NCBI GenBank assembly: GCA_951802425.1
Contig: OX637796.1
Coordinates: 2,046,001 to 2,110,000 of the forward strand
Source: Clavaria fumosa
Taxonomy: Eukaryota > Basidiomycota > Agaricomycetes > Agaricales > Clavariaceae
Reading direction: 5' to 3'
Length of the DNA: 64,000 nucleotides
Shown: piece after piece, positions 34,904 through 45,650 of the stretch
Numbering within the stretch: the stretch's first letter is position 1
How the letters are laid out: every line of letters starts with the position of its first letter
Program-made: the position numbers and the translations under genes
Notes under the pieces: generated by a model
What the model was told of the DNA's origin: nothing
Seen by the model: only the letters and a program-made list of their open reading frames with translations
Databases searched by the model: none

Positions 34904-35831
34904 ATGGACAACTGGAGGGTGGCAGTCCTTGGCGACGGTGGTGTGGGTAAGACAGCGTTGGCTGTCCAGGTGAGCCCTTTCTATCTATTCTGCTATGCAA
35001 CATCAATCATTCTTTGCTCACTCATCGTTCCGGGCTGACTTAAATAGTTTACTTTGAATTGTTTTGTCGGTGAGCATCGCCTTGAGCTTGGGCTTGGCAC
35101 GCTTCGCTCATGATTGTGCTTTGACCTACCAACCACCAACACCATCACAACAGAGGTACGTCTTGGCCTTTTACCTCCATATTGGCAACAGCCGACCGAG
35201 ATTTTGCCGAACAGACTTATGACCCGACGATAGAAGATGCTTACCGGAAACAACTGGTTGTGGACAACCAGATGTGCTTTATAGAAGTCATTGATACGGC
35301 GGGGCAGGGTAAGGCAGTTTGTTTATAACCCGGAATAGTTCCCGAACTGAGTTGAACGCGCGTCGTGTAGAAGAGTATGCCACGCTTCGGGATCAATGGG
35401 TTCGGTTAGTGCCTCTGCCCGACCCTTAGCCTTGCTCGTCTGACTGTTCGTGTTCTATATATAGAGAAGGACAAGGCTTTATCCTTGTCTACTCAATCGC
35501 CTCACGTTCCACTTTCGAACGACTCGAGGTGTTCAGACAATCAATGATGAGGGTCAAGCGAACAAAACCGACTTTTATACTGGTCGGCAACAAAAGCGAT
35601 AAGACCTACGAGCGGGAGGTGTCCAAGGAGGAGGGCGCCCTGCGTGCACGAAACTATGGATGCGAATTCATAGAGACATCCGCGAAGACGGCCCAGAACG
35701 TTAACCTGCTCTTTATGAACTTGATCCGGGGTCTGCGCAAAACACGAGAATCTGACCAGACGCAGGTCGTCGGCAACCCTCTCCGGCCGCCTCCACGTGA
35801 AGAGAAGAAGAAGAAGTGTATCATCATGTAG
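34904..35831 (+). CDS. Ras-family GTPase C, canonical (Ras2-like)
   Basis: Predicted 194-residue Ras protein. Exons 34904-34969, 35048-35069, 35153-35154, 35215-35308, 35371-35404 and 35465-35831 give 195 codons. All key motifs are standard: P-loop GDGGVGKT, switch [42 protein letters not shown], a basic tail (REEKKKK) and the prenylation box CIIM. The 2-base third exon (AG, between CAACAG and GTACGT) completes a Glu codon. An alternative acceptor at CCGACCGAG would instead insert four residues into switch I, which makes the 2-base exon the better model. The pattern F-V-E-T-Y-D and E-E-Y-x-x-L-R-D-Q-W is that of basidiomycete Ras2. This is probably the parental copy of A and B; its codon use is ordinary. 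Confidence 0.93.
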
Positions 35832-36419
35832 TTTGGACCTTTCTTAGGATTTATCGGCTTAGACTGTCACCTTTTTTTTTTCCCTTCATTTTTCGTTTTT
35901 TCTCCATCGTCTCTCTGGTTTCTTTCTTCGTTGCCCGCTTTTTTTTTTTTTTTTTTTACCTCTGTGTCATGATATACCACCCCGTCGTTCCTCTTCCTCG
36001 TCTTGTTCAGGTTGCTTTGATCGTCACTCACTGTTCACGCATGGTCTCTATCAACTCCACATCCTCTCTTCCCTTTTTTTCCGTCCTCTTATCCGAAAGA
36101 TTCCTTGCCTTGTGACCTCCTCCAGGAATACGTACGTGGTTTGAAAGGTGAAAAAATAGGGCAAACCTGCTGCGCGATTCCGCAAGCGACAAGGTTTACC
36201 CAGAAAGTTGGCCACGCCCGACGTGTCACCCGCAGCAGCCCATTCCTCGAACTTGAACAGCTGCTGCGTGTGATGTCGTTGGTCTGACTCACACAGTCTC
36301 TGGGCTACGGAAGGACGACGTATAAAAGGGCGTCTGATGGTCGTGCACTTCTCGTGTCGTCGACCAGCGACAAGGACATACGTCTTTACCTGCCTTATCC
36401 CCTCTCTATTCCTACCGCG
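35832..36419. other. Spacer between RAS C and the BTB-like gene
   Basis: About 590 bases: T/CT-rich 3' flank of Ras C, then a promoter region. No gene was seen. Confidence 0.5.
36321..36328 (+). promoter_or_regulatory. TATA box of the BTB-like gene
   Basis: TATAAAAG lies 99 bases before the ATG at 36420, at a normal distance for a TATA box with a leader of about 60-70 bases. Confidence 0.6.
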
Positions 36420-37759
36420 ATGTCTTGCTGGGCAGCAGCAGCAGCGTCTGGCGCCGCCGCCGGTGCCTTCGTCTGCGACGAGGCGGACTTTGTCGTGCGC
36501 TCTGTGCCGGATGACGTGCACTACGGCGTGAAGCGCACCTGTCTCACTAGGAGCGAGGTATTCAGTAAGCCGTCCTCTTCCGGCAGTACTGCAGACTAAA
36601 GGGTTTCCGTGTTGCTTCTTTTTTTTTGCAGGAGATATGTTCGCGTGCTGCGAGCTAGGGTACGTCGACGTGGCGGACGAGCACGGCGACGGCGACGGCG
36701 ACGACGGTCGCGTGATGGACCAGGTCCTGGACATGCATGAGTCGGCCGCGGTGCTGGACCTGCTGCTCCGCCTTCTACACTACCCGCCCGTCCCCCCGAC
36801 GCCGCGCCGTCAGGCAGGCGAGCCCCCCGGGAAAGACAGCCGCTACGACGACGACGACGACGACGAGGACGAGGACGCGTGCTACGAGGACACCGCCGAC
36901 AGCAACGGCGGCGCGCGCGACTGGTTCCGCACGCGCCTCCGCGTCGCGCGGTACGACGCGGGCACGCTCATCCCGCTGCCGCTGCTCCCCGCGCTGCTCG
37001 GCGTCGCGGACAAGTACGCGCTCGGCGCGGACGTCGTCGACGCGCTGCGCGCCCACGTGCGCGCGCATGCGCCGGGGGAGGCGCTCCGCGTGTATGGGCT
37101 TGCGGCGGCGCGCGCGGCGGTGGCGGGCGAGGCGGGTGCGGTAGCGGGTGCGGGTGTGGGTGTGGGGGGATGTGCGGAGGCGGCGGCGTGGGCGGACGTC
37201 GCGGCGGAGGCGAGCATGTACCTGCTCGCGCCGCCGGTGCACCGGTACACGCCCGCGCAGGCGGCGCAGATCCCGACGGTCGGCGCGTACCACCGGCTCG
37301 TGCAGCTGCAGGCGCACCGCGTCGAGCGGCTGCGCGCGCTGCTCCTCGCGGAGGAGCTCTTCCCGCACCGGTATGGCGCGTGCCCGTACCACGCGGAGCG
37401 CGCGGCGGACTTGTGGGGCGCGACGCAGCGCGCGCTGGCGCCCCGCGTTGAGGCTGGTGAGGGCGTTTTTTTTTTTCGCTGTTTTTGGGTGGCTCTCGTG
37501 TCTGACTGGGGGGGTTTGTAGCTACCGATGTCGCTGCTGAAATGGCTAGCGTTGCGAAAGGGCTGCAGAACTGCCGCACGTGTCTCAAAGCGTGCACTGC
37601 GGCTGTCGAGATGCTCGCTGTAGGTGTCTCTATTCCTTCGGTACCGAGTCCTTCTAGCGCGTTCTAAAACAGTCCCTTCTCCCTCCTTTGCAGTACAAAT
37701 GCAGAAGAGTCCCAATTAGGGTAGATGCGCTCCCTGACTTATCGGTGTCAACCCAATAA
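36420..37759 (+). CDS. BTB/POZ-like domain protein
   Basis: Predicted 377 residues. Exons 36420-36564, 36632-37456, 37522-37619 and 37694-37759 total 378 codons. The N-terminal half follows the pattern of agaricomycete BTB proteins: DEADFVVRSVPDDVHYGVKR, then SEVFRDMFACCE, an acidic loop, HESAAVLDLLLRLLHYP and LLPALLGVADKYALGADVV. An acidic insert of Asp/Glu codons lies at 36846-36880, inside the domain, and interrupts the usual spacing. The C-terminal part is Ala/Arg-rich and helical, with a Cys/His cluster (HRYGACPYHAERAADLW, NCRTCLKACTAA) that could bind metal; this is speculative. BTB proteins usually dimerise or act as Cullin-3 adaptors, but no adaptor region was identified. Exon 2 has extremely high third-position GC. 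Confidence 0.75.
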
Positions 37760-37837
37760 ATTGCGAATCATCTCTGTACGATAGATCTAGGAAATGCAAC
37801 AAAACAGATACCCATTGTGTCTAAACGACAGAACCCC

Positions 37838-38622
37838 TCATGTGTTGTGCCACAGCAAGGTCCGGAGGTTGTCCCATCTCTCGGAGTCCAGGTACAGGTA
37901 GGTCATCGAGCCGAACATCCCCGGCTGGATCGTCTGGCCGCGATGCTTGAACAACCACATCACTGCGCCCCATCCTAGCGCCGCGAAGGCGGCGAAGTAG
38001 CGTGAATCCGGCGGCAGTGGTTTGACTGTTGCGGGGGAGGTGGTCGGGGAGCGGGAGTACGGGTTCGCTCGGGGCAGGAAGGACGCGATGACCCGGGATA
38101 CAACGTAGAGCACGATCTGGACAAGTGATAAAATAAAATAAAATAAAATACATATTTTGGTGCCGGCGTTGGAGCAAGAGATCCCCCACTGACCGTCTCG
38201 TTCACGGCGCTCCGCTTGCCGAACACGATGTACCCGCCGAGCAGGCCGGCGACGAACGTGTCTGCGCTCCTCTCCTTGCCGCGATTGAGCCTTTTCTGGA
38301 GGAGCAGCAGGGTCTTGTAGATCGAGACGAACTTGGCCAGGTTGAGGGCATGCTGCTTCGTCGTGTTGAAGACGGACCTCGCGCGGTGCTTCCAGCTTTG
38401 GGGGGGGAACAGGGACGGGGGCGGAGAGACACCCGTCAGCTACATATGTTTGCTACGTTGGGGGGGGCCACGAACGTACTCCCCGCGCCCGAACAAGATG
38501 GCCATGACCAGTGCATGGGGAAAGCGGATCCGGACTCCGTATACGAAGCCGTTCCGTGCGCCCTTGAGGATGGCGAGGTACTCATGCAGCGCAGGGTCAG
38601 TGATGAGCTTCTGTACGTCCAT
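37838..38622 (-). CDS. Peroxisomal membrane protein PXMP4 (PMP24)
   Basis: Predicted 207 residues, close to the human length (212). Exons 38480-38622, 38194-38395 and 37838-38116 give 208 codons. The protein belongs to the Tim17/Tim22/PXMP4 group of small multispanning membrane proteins of peroxisomes; its transport role is not settled. Family features seen: EYLAILKGARNGFVYGVRIR, PHALVMAILFGRG, NLAKFVSIYKTLLLLQKRL, TFVAGLLGGYIVFG and a C-terminal GSMTYLYLDSERWDNLR. An AAAAT microsatellite (38127-38150) lies in the second intron, and a G/C homopolymer in the first. The minus-strand start at 38622 is the first Met of the conserved block. Confidence 0.88.
38127..38150. repeat. AAAAT microsatellite in a PXMP4 intron
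   Basis: Four to five AAAAT units inside the intron between exons 2 and 3 of PXMP4. Confidence 0.9.
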
Positions 38623-38912
38623 GGCGGACTGTATTGCAAGGAGAGAGGGCGGGACAACGAATGGGCCAATGAGGCCGGAGATGCGGATGAGCCATCTTAA
38701 GCATTGCCGGGTAGGGATCACACATAAATCACATGCTTTATGGGGTACTGAAACGACTTGTGTGTTTTGTTGAACTACTCTACTGTATACGGTATGCGGT
38801 ATTCGACTCCGTGCATGTTCTGGGTGACAATATTGTACAGTCAAGGAAGGGAAAATGAGTGAGACATATGACGGTATTTTTTTCATGGAGAATTGGTGCA
38901 ATGCTGGAGTCT

Positions 38913-41900
38913 TTAGGCGGGCGTCGTAGCTGCTTTGTTGTCTTCCGTGAGCTTCAAGAAGAAATCGTCCTTGAAACTGAAGCCTCCCAGGGAATACCAT
39001 TCAAGCTAGGTTGAGATGCATATCCCGTCAGCGTCACATCTGACTAGAGCATCTCATAATTCCACTCACCCCGTGCTTATCCCAAGGCACATTCTCATCT
39101 TTCTTTCCTTTGATGACCACATATCGGCGGTATACATCCATCATAGCAGGCTGCAACTGCATCGCCATCAAATCTTGGGAGATCTCAGTCTCGATAGTAG
39201 TGGCCCAATCAGCCTCAGCGACGTTGGCATAACGAAGGGTGAATTCTCGCATGCACTCTTGCAGAAGAGCTCGCTGCTTCAGGGAAAGCAACATGAGCTG
39301 CGACAAAGTCCAGCGCTCGGAGTGACCTCTTTCAAGTGAGCAAGACGGTGCACGGAGAAGCGATATTTGGCCTTCGATAATCAGGTTCAGCAAGTAGTCG
39401 TCCACAAAGTCACCTCTGAGTAAGGAATGTTAGTAGGCACTCATAATTACTAGATGATAACCGCCCACCGATCAAACAAATCCAGCGGATCTCGATCACG
39501 ACACGTCAGTTTGGCCACCATTCCGACTACCGTGGGTAAAAGATAACACGTCCAAAGATTGTGTTCGGCGACCTGCATTATCAGGTTATGTGCGCCCACA
39601 GGGTCCTCGTACAGGGCGTTGGGGGTGAATGTGAGCACTCCACCTGCACCAGGGTCAAAATAGTTCCTCACTTGTGAAAAATGTTGGTCCGTACCAAGAG
39701 GGTAAATTTCACGGATGCCCCAACGCTCCGGTCTGGCTGACTCGTGTGTTCCGTACGAGATGAACTGCACTTCCGGCCGCTTACTCCGTCGCTCAGCCAG
39801 CGCGACAAGTTTATAAAGCGAGCTCATAGCTCCTACGTGCACAAACACTGCTCGCACGTCGGCTTTATATCCAACGTCTTTGGCACCGCATTGATCTAGG
39901 ATGCAAGCCAGCAGTGTCGTCTCCAGTCCTTTCTCTTTCTCCGAACGTGTGCCATCGCCTTCCCACCATACGCAGTAGCGCCTATTCGGGAGGGACATTG
40001 TCTCGAGAAGCCAGGTTGGGAATTTGAGAATCTGAAGTGCGTGTTGGTACCTGCTGTTGCTTCTGATGAGCTTGTGTTCTGTAAGGTCTTCGCTGAGGCG
40101 AGGAGACGGCTCAATTTTTTGCTGGATCTTCTTCAATGGCAAACGCCATTCGTATTGTCGATGTGCAGCCAGAGTTGGAGACCAGCCGAACAGCGCTACG
40201 ACGAAAACGCCGTCCTGCTTGAGTTCCGCTGGTACTTGAAGTCGGGAGCACGAAACTTCAAGTGCAGCAGGCAGAACGAACAATACACCAACATTAGTCG
40301 AGTCGAGGTGCATGTTGGCATACGTGACCTAGTCATAGAGATTATTAGGCCTCGGCGATCCATTCCGTGCCTTCTGACTGACCTGCCCGGTCGCCGTCAT
40401 GAGCGTTGAAAGGCTGCGCAATTTGTCTCCGTCTTGACCCTCCGGTGTGCAGCGTGCCATCTGATGAACGGGCGTGCATGCATTGAGTATGACCTCCAGA
40501 CTAGTAGAAGGAACCATTTTTCTGAGTCTCAGGGAGTCCATAGTTTCGAAGAGGACGTTGAGGCGCAAGCCGTCTCCAAGGTGATCGGTCGGATCGGATA
40601 ATACGATGTCGCAAAGACGTTCCGCCGTATCTGGAGCAACATCTATGAAAAGTTCCCCGGTCCATTTCCATTTCTTCGGTATCCTTATACCACTAATATA
40701 AGAAACCACACAACAAAGATATCAGGGCACCGAACTGACCTTTTGAGAGGAGCTTTAGGCGCGATGGGGCGCAGGGGAATGAAGCTAGATCCTGGACTCT
40801 TAGGTGCAGTCCTACGTAAGAGCAAATCAGGTAAATGGTAAGTTCTAGGTTAGAGTCTCGTTCAACGTACTCCAGCGGGGCGGCAAGCCTGTGAAATGTT
40901 GGATTAGAACCTGGCTATATAGGGAATGAGCAAAACTCACGCAGGAGGCATTATAGAGACGAGGAAGTCTTCAGCGGCCTGCAAGACTGGATTACTATGT
41001 TCAGGAATGGACGACGAGGGGGGTGGGCTCGCTCTGTCGTAGCTGTCCATCATTTGGTTCAGAGACATAAAACAGCAACGCACGGTACTGGGTAATCATA
41101 ATCATCCAGCCGCATCGCGTCGTTTATGTCATACAGTCCGGGCAGGGGAGAGTCAGGAACAGGAAGAAAGAGGGAGGACTCGAGCGTCGGTGCCTTGGGT
41201 GAGGTTGGTGCAGCGGATTCGGGTCCCTCAACGATGGAGGGCTGAGCTGCGTTTGTTTTCTTAAAACTCAGTGAAGACAGCACTGAAGGTCTGGGCGGCG
41301 GATTGGCTTTAGAAGGGGGACGAGAGGGTGGGACAGGTTTCCCTGTCTTGGGGTCAATCAGTGCGAGGCTTGCTTGGGCAAGCCGGCTTTTCGTGGAGAG
41401 GGTACTCCCTGCCGTCATGTTGGTTTGTGGACCAGCGACCAAAGAGTTCCTCCGTCCTACAGCTTTGGAGCCTTGGACTTGCGTCTTGCTAGTCCGATGG
41501 ACATCGGAAGGCCTAACGGTGGAAGTGGATCCCAGAATTGGCGCGGTCGGAACTCGGGGAAGGTCTTGAGGCTGCTTCATGGGTGATGGAGAGGGAGTGA
41601 TAGAAAATAGAGAGCTAGGAGAAGCAGGCGGGGAGGCTGAAGGTGTTCTTGCCCTTTGTTTTCCCTTTCCCTGGGCAAGGCATGTCATGAACAAGAGGAT
41701 AGTGAATAGATAAAATATGATACATTGTCGGGCTTTCGTCCTTGCCCGGTGGAAATAGGATTTGGAACCGTGGACGGTAGATCCTGTGGATCGGAAGCGT
41801 CACTTTGAACCCATTTCTACTGCCAGTTTGACTGGGATCGCTTACCTCCTCGTCGGACATCTGCAACCTCCGTTTGCGACGGCGTCGAAGAGGGACGTCT

Positions 41901-42757
41901 GAATCACTCGAGTCGGATATCTCGATCTATACGACATATGTCAGGAAAAAAGCGGAGAACAAATTGAAAGTCTCAAACAGTTTCCCCGACAATGGGTGGA
42001 CGTTTTGCAAGCTTTGGCGAAATCTTCAACTTAAAAGAGGAGCCACCCTCCTGTGAAGCCTACGCCACACTGTGAGCATATATTGCGGAAAAGGAGTATG
42101 ACTCACCAAACGAGACGCTCTCCCTGGATCTGTCGCCACATCTCGTGAATCATCTGCAATTTCCTTCCGGAAAAACTTCCGTTCCCGCCCTAACGGAAGA
42201 CTTACGTGACGAGGTATTTGATCGGCAATATGTATACATACCTATCCATTCACTGCTCGCCTTGAAGGTGCGTCCGATGGGATGCTGAGAACGCTTTATA
42301 TCAACGCCGATATGCTCCCAAAAAGACTTGAGCAAGCGGCCGCAGCTCGAGATATTCTCTTTAGGCTCCCAGCTAAAGAATATTTTGAGTCATGGCACCT
42401 TTAATCAAGAAGATTTACAGCACGTATTGTCAGCTTCAGTGTAGCCAGCCCACTTCAGATGGTGTGGGGTAAGCAAGCGAGTTGTTTTTGAATGAACGCG
42501 TCAACTCTACCTTTATAAGATATTCCTGACTTGCCCAAACGCACTTCAGCAACGAACTGCACGGAAAACCACAAGAAACAGGATGCGAGGGCACGCACCC
42601 ATGAAGACTTGTCCACGCGACGAGCGGCGAGGATTAATTCTGTACGCGCTCAGTATGTGCGCTACAAACGGAAGAGGAGGATAGATGACTCACCAACTTG
42701 GAATACCTCCTCTCCTTCGTCATTATTCCCCTGATAGCCCTTTTTCCGCTTGACCAT
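38913..42757 (-). CDS. Chromodomain protein with conserved C-terminal domain
   Basis: A probable heterochromatin protein. From the ATG at 42757, small exons spell an HP1-type chromodomain: EEVFQVELILAAR, VDKSSW, FVAEWAGYTEADNTWEPKEN and GRLLKSFWEHIG. The aromatic cage that holds methyl-lysine can be seen as the first F/Y position (VFQVE), W of EWAGY and the NTWEP aromatic. The first joins are 42694-42757, then a 54-base intron, and a possible 12-base exon (FVAE). An acidic SUMO-interaction-like stretch (IEISDSSDSD), a basic stretch (RRRRKRRL) and about 250 disordered residues follow. The last 450 residues are well ordered (YCVWWEGDGTRSE, RAVFVHVGAMSSLYKLVALA, YGTHESARPERWGIREIYPL) and end EWYSLGGFSFKDDFF. 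The layout recalls Chp1-type RNAi/heterochromatin proteins, but the C-terminal domain was not identified. At least a dozen introns; mid-gene joins are approximate. Confidence 0.75.
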
Positions 42758-42913
42758 GCTGTTCGCGTCAGGGAAAGAGGTTTAGGTACTCCGTCTGAAC
42801 ACGTGCACAAACTGTGTAACGGCATTCTCACGGTGTGGCGGTCACTCTCCTTGCCTTGTAAGACTTGAGGCCGAGCTTGAAGGCGCCAGTTGAGCACCGC
42901 CGCTTCGTCAGCC
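42758..42913. promoter_or_regulatory. Shared promoter, chromodomain gene and MTC1
   Basis: Only 156 bases separate the two divergent start codons, so both promoters must overlap here. No TATA box is seen. Confidence 0.6.
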
Positions 42914-44361
42914 ATGTCCAAAGCCATGTCAAAGCAAGAGGAAGCCCGGCAGATTCTCGATGACCTCGACTCGCTTTCGCCCATGGCCGGCGGCGCGCCT
43001 ACTGCCTCACCCGTCCAAGCGGGACAAGATCCTGCTGCGGTTCTCGCCTTCCTTGACGAAATCACACAGAAATCCTCAGAACCCACCCGCATCACCACCG
43101 TAGACAAACCTCTCTCTAGATCTGGCACGCCAACGCTACGGAAGAGCGGGGAGAGGGTCCGCATCGGGAGCACCACACCAGTGTTGAAGCCCTCGTCATC
43201 TTCCGCGTCACTCACTGTCCCCTCCGCCACTGCCGCACCAGACTCGCCCGCCAACAGTGGCACCCAAGCTAGCCAGCAAGCGTCGCAACCGCAGACGCCG
43301 AACACTGGTTGGGGTTGGGGATCGGTCTGGTCCAGCGCGACTGCGGCGATACAACAGGCCAAGACGGTTGTCGATGAACAAGTCAGAAACTTGCCCGCGA
43401 ATGAGCAAGCTCGAAAGGTCATTGAATATGCAAAAGCGGCTCAATTAGACAAACTGGGTCCGCGTCTGAGTTCTTCCTTCGGGTTATCTCTTCTAAAGAT
43501 ATTATAGGTCAGGACTTCAAGCGAGTGGGTTTGTCCACATTGACGGATATCCTCAATGTCGTCGCGCCTCCCATATCCAGGCACGAAGTCATTAAAGTGT
43601 GGTTGAGCCATGATATGACCGGTTATGACGGGACGGAATCTCTTGTTTATCGGGCACTCGCCAGGGTTGGTTTCATGTTGACTCACCTCTATACCTTGCT
43701 CTGAACTCACCATCAGATTATGGAGCAAGTGGAAGGCGGGGACCTCATCGTCAACAGCGGTGACGCGTCCATGCCCAAGGCGGCATCCAATGCTGAACGA
43801 GATTTGCATGCCGTTGACAGTTACCCAACCGCATTGAAATTAGCACAGGCAAGCCGATCGTTATTCCTTGATCCATTTGCCAATAGGGGACATATTCCAC
43901 AGGCCAGCTTGGACGAGCTCATTGAAGCCAATGCCAAACAATCTCTTGAGAAGCCATCCCCTTCTCAGGGTCCGACGACCCATTCACATGTCTACCTACG
44001 AGTTCAACCCTTCTTTACAACCCTTGATCGATGCTCTGTAAATGAAACTTCAGAGGCGCAGCAAGCACACGAGTATCTCCAGTTCCTGCTTCGTTTGTCT
44101 GACCCAGAGCACGGATTGGTGCACACTACCGTCACTCAGGCAGTCCCGGCTCAATGGATAGAGTTCTGGGACGAATTTGATTGGGTGGAGGACAATATTG
44201 CAGAGGCTCTGAGGATTGGTGTCGAAGTGATAGGTCAAGAGTACGTAGTGGCAAGGATGGGATGGGGCGGTAAACATAAGGGTCCTCGTTCTAGCAGGTC
44301 GGATACCATGTCGTCCGAGAGCGACGAGGTCGTGGTCGTCGACGAGAAAGGCGAGCCTTAA
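42914..44361 (+). CDS. MTC1: Maintenance of telomere capping protein 1 (Mtc1) homologue
   Basis: Predicted 448 residues; exons 42914-43457, 43508-43665 and 43717-44361 give 449 codons. Mtc1 proteins are fungal-specific, associate with COPI vesicles/early Golgi, and were named from a genetic link to telomere capping. Seen here: an N-terminal EEARQILDDLDSL and AVLAFLDEI, a Ser/Pro-rich stretch, then the family signature WGWGSVWSSATAAIQQAK, LTDILNVVAPPISRHEVIKV, HDMTGYDG and IMEQVEGGDLIV. The C-terminal half (HVYLRVQPFFT, WIEFWDEFDWVEDNI) is a conserved folded domain. The tail is acidic (SESDEVVVVDE). The role in this fungus is inferred from the family only. Confidence 0.85.
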
Positions 44362-44435
44362 CATTATCCATGACCTTAGGTGTACTTGTAGCAATATGGT
44401 AGGTCAGTGAAAATGTAATTTTCATACATATCATT

Positions 44436-45555
44436 CTAAGGTTTTTTCCCAGGAGGCGGCAGCGGTTTGAGATCAGTCGGCCTAGGAGCTTGTGTACCAT
44501 CCCCAACTTGTTCCCAAGGAGATTGCGCTTCATAGTTGCTGACCGCAGACCGTTAGAAATCCAGAGATTAACGAAAGGCGTCTGTTTACCGGAACGCTTG
44601 AGTCATCTGCAAAGGCTCGTAGACAACTCGCTTTCGTTCTTCATCGTACCGGATTTCAGTATAGCCCTGCGCATACAGCTCAGAGTCAGATCGGCATGTG
44701 AGGAAATGAGCTCACTGTTAATGGGAAATCCTTGCGCAGGGGGTGGCCCTCGAATCCTAACTGATTGTCAGTGACTCGCGCAATGGTACAATGATGCAAG
44801 TCTTGCCATAGTCAGTGAGGATGCGGCGGCTGTACGTTTGTTGTCAGGCGGAAGAAGAGTTGTACAAGGACAGCACCTACAGATCTGGATGATTCTCGAA
44901 GAAAACTCCGAAAAGATCCCATGTTTCTCTTTCGTACCTATGCATAAATGTAAAGCAAGACGCATGCGGGAGCGAAGAGAGGATTCGCTGACCAGTTGGC
45001 GCCGCTGAACAAGCCCGTTGCGCTGGGAACAGCGTCCCCCTCGCCGGCGTAGGTTTTGACCCTGATTCTCCCGCCATTCTTGACACTCAACAGGTGATAG
45101 ACGACCTCGAACCGCTTTTCCCTCTCGGGATGATCCACGCCAGTTATATCTACAACGCTCTTGAACTGGCACTGGCTGTGGTCGCGCAAGAAAGTGAGCA
45201 CGGGAACGACGGCCGACGGTGCAATGTAGAGCGTAAGCTCGTCCTTGAGAACTGAAATTTGCTGGATATATTTGGGAAGACATTGCATGAGGTAGGCGCC
45301 GTAGGTGTGCAGCGACTCGGCAGTCACGGCATACTTGGTGAGTGATGGATTGGGAGACGTAGGTTCATGGAAAGGAGAGGCTGAAGCTGAACCAATTGAG
45401 TGAACATCCCATAAGCAAATGCGAATCTTCTTGTTACCTTTGGCGGAAAGAGAGGAATGTACAGAGCGAGCCTTCGCCAGTACTACTGATCTCCCCGGTG
45501 CACTGTACAGTCCCTTGAGTGGTCTGCTGGCGCGTAGTCCGATTCGAGCAGACAT
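44436..45555 (-). CDS. NDUFS3: NADH dehydrogenase 30 kDa subunit (complex I, NDUFS3)
   Basis: Predicted 270 residues. Seven exons (45438-45555, 44993-45386, 44881-44937, 44807-44829, 44716-44756, 44590-44666, 44436-44538) total 271 codons. This is a core subunit of the peripheral arm of mitochondrial complex I. The basic N-terminus (SARIGLRASRPLKG) is a mitochondrial targeting signal. Family blocks: [72 protein letters not shown] and YDEERKRVVYEPL. The fourth exon is 23 bases. The intron 44757-44806 starts with GC: the frame across DYG-FEGH is fixed by conservation and no GT donor fits. The ATG is only 95 bases from the divergent BCAS2 ATG. Confidence 0.95.
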
Positions 45556-45650
45556 TGCTGGTAAAGTGGACGGAACGAGTGATCGGAGTTGAACTCCGCG
45601 TAAACGCGCCTTGCTTTGCTTTGCTCGTTGTTCGCCTCCGTGCTTTTATC
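45556..45650. promoter_or_regulatory. 95-base bidirectional promoter, NDUFS3 and BCAS2
   Basis: The start codons of NDUFS3 (minus) and BCAS2 (plus) are separated by 95 bases, so the leaders and core promoters of both genes must fit here or overlap the coding regions. No TATA box is seen. Confidence 0.65.

Noticed and set aside
36737..37597. Alternative long Arg/Ala-rich frames over the BTB-like gene
   Set aside because: Very high GC keeps all frames open; only one frame gives the BTB pattern and joins cleanly to flanking exons.
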